DNA of 7,076 nt, taken from NCBI GenBank assembly GCA_038062935.1, contig JBBTWG010000021.1, positions 1 through 7,076 on the forward strand, written 5' to 3'. This DNA comes from JBBTWG01 sp038062935 (GTDB lineage: Bacteria; Patescibacteriota; Gracilibacteria; UBA1369; UBA12463). A model generated the notes under the pieces. The model saw nothing but the letters and a program-made list of their open reading frames with translations. It ran no database searches and was not told where the DNA came from. The position numbers and the translations under genes are program-made. Shown here piece after piece: positions 1 to 5,121 of this stretch (position 1 is the first letter of the stretch; every line of letters starts with the position of its first letter).

Positions 1-84
1 TTTTTCGTCTTTGTTTTGCCAAAAATAGACTCCACCACCGACGATGATGGCTGTGAGGAGAATGGTGAAAATTTTTTCTTTCAT
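1..84 (-). CDS. Small membrane-anchored or secreted protein, N-terminus only
   Basis: This is the 5' end of a minus-strand gene that runs off the left edge; only 28 codons are visible. The reading starts at an ATG at 84-82 and gives MKEKIFTIL, then a hydrophobic stretch ending in GGGVYFW, then charged QNKDEK. That is a short positive N-terminus, one hydrophobic segment of about 15-18 residues and a polar continuation, so it is a signal anchor or signal peptide with the rest probably outside the membrane. No lipobox cysteine is visible. The gene lies 37 bases downstream of pdhB on the same strand but appears to have its own promoter (91-119) placed so that the transcript would begin at the ATG. 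No Shine-Dalgarno sequence is present. The function is not recognisable from this fragment, and a role linked to the dehydrogenase is not implied. Confidence 0.6.
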   Translation of the reverse strand, partial: MKEKIFTILLTAIIVGGGVYFWQNKDEK

Positions 85-90
85 GGGATG

Positions 91-119
91 ATATTAATCT
101 TTATGCGGTTTTCGATCAA
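91..119 (-). promoter_or_regulatory. Predicted sigma-70-type promoter for the left-edge membrane protein
   Basis: On the minus strand, TTGATC (119-114) and TAATAT (96-91) are separated by exactly 17 bases. Each hexamer matches the consensus at 4 of 6 positions. Only 6 bases separate the -10 from the ATG, so a start about 7 bases downstream would fall on the A of the ATG, giving a leaderless message. This is a sequence match only, with no direct support. Confidence 0.4.
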
Positions 120-121
120 CT

Positions 122-1105
122 TTAGAAACTCATCGTTTTTTCGATTCCTTCGAGAATTCTTTCCGGTTGGACGAGGTAGAGATGCTCCTGGAGCAAGTAT
201 GGGAAAGTGATGTCAGGGCCGGCGATGCGTTCGATCGGGGATTTGAGGGAGAGAAGTTCTTTTTGGCTGACGGTGGCGGCGATTTCTGCTCCGACTCCGA
301 AACTTATTGGGGCTTCGTGGACGATGATGAGACGGCCGGTTTTGCGGACGGATGCGAGAATTGTTTCTTCATCGAACGGTTTGATGGTGCGCAGGTCGAT
401 GAGTTCGACAGATGTCTGCGGGCTTTTTGCGGCGAGGAGCTCGAGAGCTTTTTGGGTTTCGCGGACCATGGCTCCCCAGGCGACGATGGTGAGATCGGCG
501 CCTTCTTGGATCACGTTTGCTTTTCCGAGCGGGACGATAAATTCACCGTCCGGAACTTCTTGGCGGAATGCTCGATAAATGCGTTTTGGTTCCATGAAAA
601 TCACGGGATCGGGATCACGAATGGCACTGATGAGGAGACCTTTGGCGTCATATGGATTGCTCGGAATGACGACTTTGAGGCCCGGGATATGTGCGGGGAT
701 AGCTTCGGTGCTTTCGGAATGATGTTCGAGGGCGCGAATGCCGCCGCAATATGGCATTCGGATCACCATTGGCACTGTGAATCTGCCGCGTGAGCGGTTG
801 CGCATGCGGGCAGCGTGGGTCATGATCTGGTCGAAACCGGAGTACATAAATCCGGAGAATTGAAATTCGACGACCGGTTTGAATCCACACACTCCGAGTC
901 CGATGGCGGCACCGATGATGCCGGATTCGGCGACAGGAGTGTCGAAACAGCGTTCTTCTCCAAATTTTTCCTGGAGTCCGACGGTGGCCCGGAAAACTCC
1001 CCCGTTTTTTCCCACGTCTTCACCGAAGACTAGGACTGACGGATCACGCTCCATTTCTTCGAGGAGGGCGCGATTGACGGCTTCGATGAGGTTGAGAGGG
1101 GGCAA
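122..1105 (-). CDS. pdhB: Pyruvate (2-oxoacid) dehydrogenase E1 component, beta subunit
   Basis: This is the beta subunit of the thiamine-diphosphate E1 enzyme. With the alpha subunit it forms an alpha2-beta2 tetramer in the cytoplasm that decarboxylates a 2-oxoacid, normally pyruvate, and reductively acylates the lipoyl arm of E2. At 327 residues it is full length for the family. The N-terminal pyrimidine-binding domain carries VLVFGEDVG (24-32) and TPVAESGIIG (56-65); Glu60 is the residue that in this family activates the cofactor aminopyrimidine ring. The HH pair at 128-129 is at the conserved active-site histidine position. The C-terminal transketolase-type domain includes IDLRTIKPFDEE (236-247) and HEAP (263-266). 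The start is a TTG at 1105-1103: no ATG or GTG fits, the family's N-terminal pattern (LIEAVNRALLEEMERDP) begins at once, and the codon directly abuts a 7-nt repeat array. Stop is TAA. No Shine-Dalgarno sequence is seen. It lies 35 bases after pdhA, surely cotranscribed. Substrate (pyruvate or branched-chain) cannot be fully settled from sequence. Confidence 0.93.
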   Translation of the reverse strand: MPPLNLIEAVNRALLEEMERDPSVLVFGEDVGKNGGVFRATVGLQEKFGEERCFDTPVAESGIIGAAIGLGVCGFKPVVEFQFSGFMYSGFDQIMTHAARMRNRSRGRFTVPMVIRMPYCGGIRALEHHSESTEAIPAHIPGLKVVIPSNPYDAKGLLISAIRDPDPVIFMEPKRIYRAFRQEVPDGEFIVPLGKANVIQEGADLTIVAWGAMVRETQKALELLAAKSPQTSVELIDLRTIKPFDEETILASVRKTGRLIIVHEAPISFGVGAEIAATVSQKELLSLKSPIERIAGPDITFPYLLQEHLYLVQPERILEGIEKTMSF

Positions 1106-1143
1106 GGATTTAGGATTTAGGATGTAGGATTGAGGAGGATTTA
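1106..1143. repeat. Heptanucleotide tandem array filling the pdhA-pdhB gap
   Basis: On the plus strand the units are GGATTTA (1106-1112), GGATTTA (1113-1119), GGATGTA (1120-1126), GGATTGA (1127-1133), a GGA spacer, and GGATTTA (1137-1143). The last unit includes the complement of the pdhA TAA stop codon, and the first unit directly abuts the pdhB TTG start. The whole intergenic space is therefore the array. Confidence 0.75.
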
Positions 1144-2241
1144 GTGCGTTTTTGGCGGATTTCTTTTGATGAATTCCAAGAGTTCTTCTTTTTGTTGGCG
1201 CAATCTTTCGGGCATCTCTGCGTAGGTGTAATCGAAAATATCGGCGGGATTGGAAATTATTTTTTCCGCTTCTTCGGCGACTGCCTGAATTTCTGTTTCG
1301 AATTTTTCTGTCAGTTCCTGTTCTATTTTTTCGTTCCAGAGATTCTTGGTGTTGAGATATTTTTGGAGGCGGAGGAGTGGATCTTTTTTCTTCCAGGATT
1401 CGTGATCGACGGCATCACGATATCTGGTCGCGTCGTCGGATGTCGTGTGGTCCCTGAGACGATACGTGACCGCTTCGATAAAGGTTGGCATTTTTTCTGT
1501 GCGTGCCCGCTGAACCGCATCTTTGCAGACGGCGTAGCATGCGAGGAGGTCGTTGCCGTCGACCTGGACACCTTCGCAGGCGTAGGCGATCGCCTTTTGT
1601 GCGAGGGTTGGACTTGCGGTTTGTTTCGATCGCGGAACAGAGATTGCAAATTGATTATTTTGGCAGACAAAAATCACGGGGGTTTTGTAGAGTGTCGCGA
1701 AATTCATGGCTTCGTGGAAATCGCCTTCGGACGTCGCTCCGTCGCCGAAATAGGTGACGGCGATTGTGTCAGTTTTTTTGCGCGTAGCAGCCATGCCGAT
1801 GCCGACGGCGTGGAGCATTTGAGAACCGACGGGGATGGAGACTGGCAAAATATTCACACTTTCTGGTGCGTAGGAGCCCCACTCGTTGCCCATCCAATAG
1901 AGATAGATATTTTTGAGTGGCATTCCGTGCATATAAATAGCTCCGGTTTCACGAAAAGCTGGAACGATCCAGTCGGTATTTTTCAGAAGTGTTGTCGATG
2001 CGACCTGAATCGCTTCCTGTCCACGGACTGACGGATATGTGCCCATGCGACCCTGGCGTTGGAGATTCAACGCTTTTTGATCAGCGATTTTGATGAAGAG
2101 CATTTTTTCATAGAGCTCGCGGATTTTGTCGTCCGTGAGTTCTGGTGGGCGAAGTGGCGCGTTCACGATTTCGCCCTGCTCGTTCATGACTTGAACTTGT
2201 GACATGTAACTTGTGACTTGTGACGTTTGAGATTCTGTCAT
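1141..2241 (-). CDS. pdhA: Pyruvate (2-oxoacid) dehydrogenase E1 component, alpha subunit
   Basis: This is the alpha subunit of the E1 2-oxoacid dehydrogenase, which binds thiamine diphosphate and Mg2+ and works as a heterotetramer with the product of the next gene. It has 366 residues, normal for the family. The cofactor motif is clear: GDGATSEGDFHEA starts at 166 and ends 29 residues on with NN at 195-196 (the GDG...NN motif). IPVGSQMLHAVGIGMA (136-151) and RLRDHTTSDDATRYR (261-275, the phosphorylation-loop region with conserved His265) are also typical. The N-terminal part, VQVMNEQGEIVN and LTDDKIRELYEKM, resembles Gram-positive-type PdhA as I remember it, favouring pyruvate as substrate; the SDD loop also occurs in branched-chain enzymes. 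Three in-frame ATGs are possible starts (2241, 2205, 2187). The first two lie in or before a 7-nt repeat array; a promoter ending 10 bases upstream of 2241 supports the longest form, and family similarity beginning before 2187 argues against the shortest. Stop is TAA. Confidence 0.93.
   Translation of the reverse strand: MTESQTSQVTSYMSQVQVMNEQGEIVNAPLRPPELTDDKIRELYEKMLFIKIADQKALNLQRQGRMGTYPSVRGQEAIQVASTTLLKNTDWIVPAFRETGAIYMHGMPLKNIYLYWMGNEWGSYAPESVNILPVSIPVGSQMLHAVGIGMAATRKKTDTIAVTYFGDGATSEGDFHEAMNFATLYKTPVIFVCQNNQFAISVPRSKQTASPTLAQKAIAYACEGVQVDGNDLLACYAVCKDAVQRARTEKMPTFIEAVTYRLRDHTTSDDATRYRDAVDHESWKKKDPLLRLQKYLNTKNLWNEKIEQELTEKFETEIQAVAEEAEKIISNPADIFDYTYAEMPERLRQQKEELLEFIKRNPPKTH
2188..2221. 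repeat. Heptanucleotide-period tandem array at the 5' end of pdhA
   Basis: On the plus strand, a 6-base unit GACTTG (2188-2193) is followed by AACTTGT, GACATGT, AACTTGT and GACTTGT (2194-2221), with a decayed GACGTTT after. The period is 7 bases with substitutions at the first and fourth positions. It overlaps codons 7-18 of the longest pdhA reading, so either it is translated (the TSQVTSYMSQVQV segment) or the real start is downstream and the array is leader. Confidence 0.65.
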
Positions 2242-2251
2242 TGTTGGCTGA

Positions 2252-2280
2252 TTTATAGCATTTTTGACTTCATGCGTCCA
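2252..2280 (-). promoter_or_regulatory. Predicted internal promoter in front of pdhA
   Basis: On the minus strand, TGGACG (2280-2275) lies 17 bases from TATAAA (2257-2252). The -10 is preceded by TGC, making an extended -10 (TGCTATAAA). Ten bases separate it from the ATG at 2241, predicting a leader of only about 4 bases. It lies in the 48-bp gap after lipA and would let pdhA-pdhB be expressed apart from lipA. This is a sequence match only. Confidence 0.45.
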
Positions 2281-2289
2281 GCCTGCATT

Positions 2290-3219
2290 TTAGCTTTTCT
2301 GCGTCAAATTCTTCACAAATAACTCCCCTGCCCGGTATGAACTTCGAACGAGTGGTCCAGATGCGATGTAGAGAAAACCGAGATCTTTTGCTACTTTCTC
2401 GAGGTATGCGAAAGTCTCTGGTGCGACGTACTGGTCCAGCGGTACATGTGCTGATGATGGTGGGAGATATTGTCCGAGGGTGAGAATGTCGACGTTATTT
2501 TTCCGGAGATCCTGGAAAGTTTGGATGAGTTCTTTTTCGGTTTCGCCGAGGCCGAGCATGATGGAGGTTTTGGTGAAAATTTTTGGTGCAATTTCTTTGC
2601 TGCGTTCCAAAAGTCGCAGCGATTGGCGGTAATTCGCGCGTCCGTCGCGGACATGGGGAGTGAGACGCTCAGTGGTTTCGACGTTGTGGGCGAGGACTGT
2701 TGGGCGTGCGTCGAGAACAATTTTCAGAGAATTTTCGTTGCCGCGAAAATCAGGGATGAGAATTTCGGTGAGAACTTGTGGGGATTTTTCGTGGACGGCC
2801 TCCAAACATTTGGCGATGTGGCGTGCGCCACCGTCGAGCAGATCATCGCGTGCGACGGAGGTGATGACGGCGTAGTCGAGTCCGAATTTTTGGATAGCAT
2901 CGGCAAGTTTTTGCGGTTCTGCGGGATCGAGAAGTGTCTTGGGATTTCCAGTTTTGATGGCGCAAAAACGGCATCCGCGTGTGCAGGTGTCGCCCATGAG
3001 CATGAATGTCGCTGTACCTCCTCGCCAACATTCGCTCAGGTTCGGACAATGCGCTTCTTCGCACACGGTTTTGAGCCCCAGTTCGCGAAGCTGATTTTTG
3101 ATGAGTTGAAACTTCTTCTGCTCGTCATCGTCTTTGGGAGGACGGATTTTGAACCATGGCGGAAGCCTCTTTTTGCCTCCGAACTGGACAAGCGATTGGT
3201 GAGATTTTGTGGTTCGCAC
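2290..3219 (-). CDS. lipA: Lipoyl synthase (radical SAM)
   Basis: LipA inserts two sulfur atoms into a protein-bound octanoyl group to make the lipoyl cofactor of E2 and related proteins. At 309 residues it is full length. It carries both iron-sulfur motifs: the auxiliary-cluster cysteines Cys53, Cys58, Cys64 (CX4CX5C, in TVCEEAHCPNLSECW), and the radical-SAM cysteines Cys79, Cys83, Cys86 (CX3CX2C, in CTRGCRFC). The family-specific RSSYRAGE near the C-terminus (292-299) supplies the serine ligand of the auxiliary cluster. KRLPPWFKIRPP near residue 17 is typical of the N-terminus. The start is a GTG at 3219-3217: it is the only ATG or GTG after the upstream in-frame stop that keeps this N-terminus, and a -10-like element lies 6 bases before it. 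No Shine-Dalgarno sequence is present. Its position beside pdhA and pdhB fits a role in activating the E2 of the same complex. No octanoyltransferase (lipB) or lipoate ligase is visible here. Confidence 0.96.
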   Translation of the reverse strand: MRTTKSHQSLVQFGGKKRLPPWFKIRPPKDDDEQKKFQLIKNQLRELGLKTVCEEAHCPNLSECWRGGTATFMLMGDTCTRGCRFCAIKTGNPKTLLDPAEPQKLADAIQKFGLDYAVITSVARDDLLDGGARHIAKCLEAVHEKSPQVLTEILIPDFRGNENSLKIVLDARPTVLAHNVETTERLTPHVRDGRANYRQSLRLLERSKEIAPKIFTKTSIMLGLGETEKELIQTFQDLRKNNVDILTLGQYLPPSSAHVPLDQYVAPETFAYLEKVAKDLGFLYIASGPLVRSSYRAGELFVKNLTQKS

Positions 3220-3225
3220 GGGGAT

Positions 3226-3254
3226 AGTGTAGCAGTTTATGTTTTTTTCAGAAA
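3226..3254 (-). promoter_or_regulatory. Predicted extended -10 promoter for lipA, leaderless
   Basis: On the minus strand, TACACT (3231-3226) is preceded by TGC, giving an extended -10 (TGCTACACT); it matches TATAAT at 4 of 6, including the key first two and last positions. The -35 region 17 bases upstream is TTTCTG (3254-3249) and is poor. Six bases separate the -10 from the GTG, so initiation about 7 bases downstream would fall on the start codon itself. Confidence 0.4.
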
Positions 3255-3310
3255 AAATTTATGTTTCGTTCATGAGCTTTTGTTAGCGTCGAAAGTGCCA
3301 AAAAAGACGA

Positions 3311-3382
3311 TGGGGTGGTCCTGGTGGATAGTTCGTGGCTTGACACCTCGGACTGCGGGTTCGATTCCCGTCACCTCAACCA
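3311..3382 (+). ncRNA. 72-nt tRNA-like RNA with encoded CCA, non-canonical fold
   Basis: The ends form a 7-bp acceptor stem, TGGGGTG (3311-3317) with CACCTCA (3372-3378), one G-T wobble, followed by discriminator A3379 and CCA (3380-3382). The T arm is standard: GCGGG (3355-3359), loop TTCGATT, CCCGT (3367-3371). The middle is not a normal tRNA. Instead of a 5-bp anticodon stem there is an 8-bp stem, GTTCGTGG (3331-3338) with CCTCGGAC (3346-3353), containing one T-T mismatch and one G-T wobble. It closes a 7-nt loop CTTGACA that places TGA at the anticodon position. The D arm is reduced to a possible 3-bp TCC/GGA hairpin (3319-3328), and the variable region is one base (T3354). A serine UGA tRNA should have a long variable arm and usually a G discriminator, which this lacks, and C after the anticodon is unusual. 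The segment TCGGACTGCGGGTTCGA before the acceptor strand closely resembles the 3' end of tmRNA, but no tag-coding domain can fit. It may be a tRNA-like or miniature tmRNA-like molecule, a degenerate tRNA, or a relic. A terminator follows 15 bases later. Confidence 0.6.
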
Positions 3383-3397
3383 ACTTTTCTGGCACAT

Positions 3398-3425
3398 AAA
3401 AAGGAGCCCAATTGGGCTCCTTTTT
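3398..3425 (+). terminator. Intrinsic terminator after the tRNA-like RNA
   Basis: GGAGCCC (3403-3409), loop AATT and GGGCTCC (3414-3420) form a perfect 7-bp GC-rich stem flanked by AAAAA (3398-3402) and TTTTT (3421-3425). The whole element is an inverted repeat and could act on both strands. On the plus strand it ends the tRNA-like transcript and insulates the pilus operon; nothing on the minus strand obviously needs it. Confidence 0.85.
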
Positions 3426-3551
3426 GAAATGTAAACAGTCCGTGGCTTGACGGGTTTATTATATCTCAAATACCCAAAAAAGTATAGAAAAAGTATATTT
3501 TCAAGTCTTGATTCAGCTTTGGCTCCCAAAACTGCTTCAGCTTCCCCAGGC
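3426..3551. other. AT-rich intergenic stretch before the pilus promoter
   Basis: No gene, RNA or clear regulatory site is seen in these 126 bases beyond one short repeat copy at 3437-3451. With the junction elements listed separately (lipA promoter, tRNA-like RNA, terminator, pilus promoter), this accounts for the gene-free interval 3220-3606. Confidence 0.6.
3437..3451 (+). repeat. Second copy of the tRNA-like stem-loop strand
   Basis: AGTCCGTGGCTTGAC here matches AGTTCGTGGCTTGAC at 3330-3344 at 14 of 15 bases, in the same orientation, 107 bases downstream and beyond the terminator. The first copy is the 5' strand and loop of the long stem of the tRNA-like RNA. The second copy can form its own small hairpin, CCGT/ACGG (3440-3453), but lacks the other tRNA parts. 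Confidence 0.6.
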
Positions 3552-3580
3552 TTTACTTAATCTCCATTTTTTGCTATAAT
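3552..3580 (+). promoter_or_regulatory. Promoter of the pilus assembly operon
   Basis: TTTACT (3552-3557) and a perfect TATAAT (3575-3580) are separated by exactly 17 bases. The -10 is preceded by TGC, making an extended -10 (TGCTATAAT). Transcription should start near 3587, leaving a leader of about 20 bases before the ATG at 3607. That leader is A-rich and has no Shine-Dalgarno motif. Confidence 0.75.
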
Positions 3581-3606
3581 GTTGAGAAACCAAAAACAAA
3601 CAATCA

Positions 3607-5121
3607 ATGGCTGAAAAATTATTTCAATTCATTTCCAAAGCTCCGGCGGCTCGTGCGCCGGTGAGTCAGATGGTCAGTCTGCCACAGAAACTTTTTATAT
3701 TTACAACGCCGACGGTGAAAATTTCAGCTACGACACCGCCTGCCACTACAGCATCAACGTCTCCTGCAACACCTTCCCGTGCTTCGCAATTTATTCCGGC
3801 TCCGACGGTGAAAGCTGCTGCAATTTCTGACCCTTTCCTCGCGAAACTTGCCGAGCAGAAAACTGACTCGAAATCTTCGAATGATGTCGTCTTCCAGAGC
3901 CTCATCAAAACGGATATGAAGGCTACAGAAAAGAAGAAATCGATCCTTGGTGACTTACCAAAGATTGATACGAGCCTCTTCATCGATCGTGAATATCATC
4001 TCAAAAAACAGCTCTCGATTGTGCGCTTTGTTTTTGCCGGATTGTTAGTGGTTTTCTTCGGAATGTATGTTTTCTTTGCATCGCAACTCAATCCGGATTT
4101 TGATTTGTTCGGCCAAAATGTGGCACGAACTTTGGATGACAAGAATGCTCAACTGAAAACACTCCAGACGGACGTGAATCTGTCGCGCATTGAGTCGATG
4201 CAGACACTGCTTGCCAATTTTGCGTATAGCGCAGATGGCTTCCTGGAGAAATTTTCTGAGTATCGCGCAGCCCAGATGGATGCCAAAAAGGCTGAAATTT
4301 CTGCAGATTTGGACTCGATTCGCCAGGGTATGTATGAGCCTTTCGAAAAAGCTCGTGAAAAGATGCTGGCTCGCAACTGGATCACCGTTTTCCGCACTAC
4401 GACTGTGTCGGACAGCGAGGCTGAACGAGAGTTCGATGAAGCACTTCGCGAACGTCTCCGCGCAGAACGCAAAACGCAGCTCGAAAGTTACAAGAAAACC
4501 GAACAAACTGCCCTGAAAGAGCAATTGACTCATGAAATGGCGCAAAATTTCGAACTCCTCCAGCTTGTCGGCAATGTGCCGATGAAGACGCTTTTGCAAA
4601 CCGATATTCGCTCTCTGAATCATGAAGAGCTCAAAGATTTTATCGGGAAATTTTCTGCAGCATATCCGAGCCGACTTGGCCTGATTTATCAGATCAAAGA
4701 AAAACGTGTTCCTTGGGCTCGTACGATTCGTGAAATTTCTGTCCGTACAAAAAATGTGGATCCACTCTTCCGCACGGGATTCTTCGCGAAACTTGGTGGA
4801 ATTCTCTACAACGCATTTGACTTTGAAGGCAGCAGCGGACGTATCGGGCTCACTGGTCAGGCAAAGAGTGATGATGGATCGAACTTCTCAATTCTCGCCA
4901 ATCTCGTGGACGAACTGGAAGGCAGTATAGTTTTCAAAGATGTAGATATGCGCAGTTTCTCGAAGCGACTGTCTGATGGTGGCGGATATGAGGGCAGTTT
5001 CAAAATTGATTTCCGTCTGCAGACTGAGCTGAGCGATCCTCGGGATCGTCAGTATGATTTACGAACCACTCCTGATACTTCTCGTGCGACCGATACTTTA
5101 ACTTCACGCAATGCACAATAA
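3607..5121 (+). CDS. PilN-like type IV pilus inner-membrane protein with long cytoplasmic extension
   Basis: A 504-residue bitopic membrane protein, first gene of a pilus assembly operon. Residues 1-138 are cytoplasmic; about 34-75 are low-complexity, rich in Thr, Ala, Pro and Ser (with APTVKA/TPTVKI repeats), and 105-136 is charged. One transmembrane helix lies at about 139-159. Residues 170-315 are charged and heptad-like, probably a long coiled coil. The C-terminal part (about 385-475), with GRIGLTGQAKS, SILANLVDELEGSIVFKDVDM and GSFKIDFRLQ, resembles the ferredoxin-like periplasmic domain of PilN, in which beta strands alternate with a helix before a final F-strand. The order helix, coiled coil, small domain, followed by a PilO-like gene, supports a PilN role: linking the cytoplasmic ring to the periplasmic alignment complex. 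It is more than twice the usual PilN length of about 200 residues, lacks an obvious PilM-binding INLLP-type motif, and no pilM precedes it. It ends TAA inside the next gene. Assignment rests on architecture and context. Confidence 0.65.
   Translation: MAEKLFQFISKAPAARAPVSQMVSLPQKLFIFTTPTVKISATTPPATTASTSPATPSRASQFIPAPTVKAAAISDPFLAKLAEQKTDSKSSNDVVFQSLIKTDMKATEKKKSILGDLPKIDTSLFIDREYHLKKQLSIVRFVFAGLLVVFFGMYVFFASQLNPDFDLFGQNVARTLDDKNAQLKTLQTDVNLSRIESMQTLLANFAYSADGFLEKFSEYRAAQMDAKKAEISADLDSIRQGMYEPFEKAREKMLARNWITVFRTTTVSDSEAEREFDEALRERLRAERKTQLESYKKTEQTALKEQLTHEMAQNFELLQLVGNVPMKTLLQTDIRSLNHEELKDFIGKFSAAYPSRLGLIYQIKEKRVPWARTIREISVRTKNVDPLFRTGFFAKLGGILYNAFDFEGSSGRIGLTGQAKSDDGSNFSILANLVDELEGSIVFKDVDMRSFSKRLSDGGGYEGSFKIDFRLQTELSDPRDRQYDLRTTPDTSRATDTLTSRNAQ

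Noticed and set aside
1134..1140. GGAGGAT as a Shine-Dalgarno site
   Set aside because: It lies on the plus strand, where no gene starts downstream. On the transcribed pdh message it reads as the complement, and it is better explained as part of the heptamer array.
1144..2031. Long plus-strand open frame opposite pdhA
   Set aside because: It is antisense to a gene with complete E1 alpha motifs, has no recognisable domain, and its composition looks like a reverse reading.
3236..3272. A plus-strand promoter for the tRNA-like RNA (TATGTT at 3260-3265)
   Set aside because: The -10 match is modest and the -35 region is poor, so I cannot support a specific promoter in the 90 bases before the element.
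2950..3382. A full-length tmRNA (ssrA) ending at 3382
   Set aside because: The matching 5' acceptor strand lies only 72 nt before the CCA end, no tag reading frame ending in Ala-Ala is seen, and the upstream sequence is lipA coding sequence on the other strand.
3311..3382. An ordinary serine tRNA (anticodon UGA) or a UGA suppressor
   Set aside because: Serine tRNAs are class II with a long variable arm and a proper D stem, which are missing. An anticodon UGA would read UCA, not the UGA stop, and none of the genes here contains in-frame UGA.
2470..3399. Long plus-strand open frame opposite lipA that continues over the tRNA-like RNA
   Set aside because: It is antisense to a fully conserved lipoyl synthase, has no family features and runs through the tRNA-like element; it is a shadow reading.
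3447..3475. TTGACG at 3447 as a -35 box
   Set aside because: No -10-like hexamer occurs at 16-18 bases; TATTAT at 3457 is far too close.
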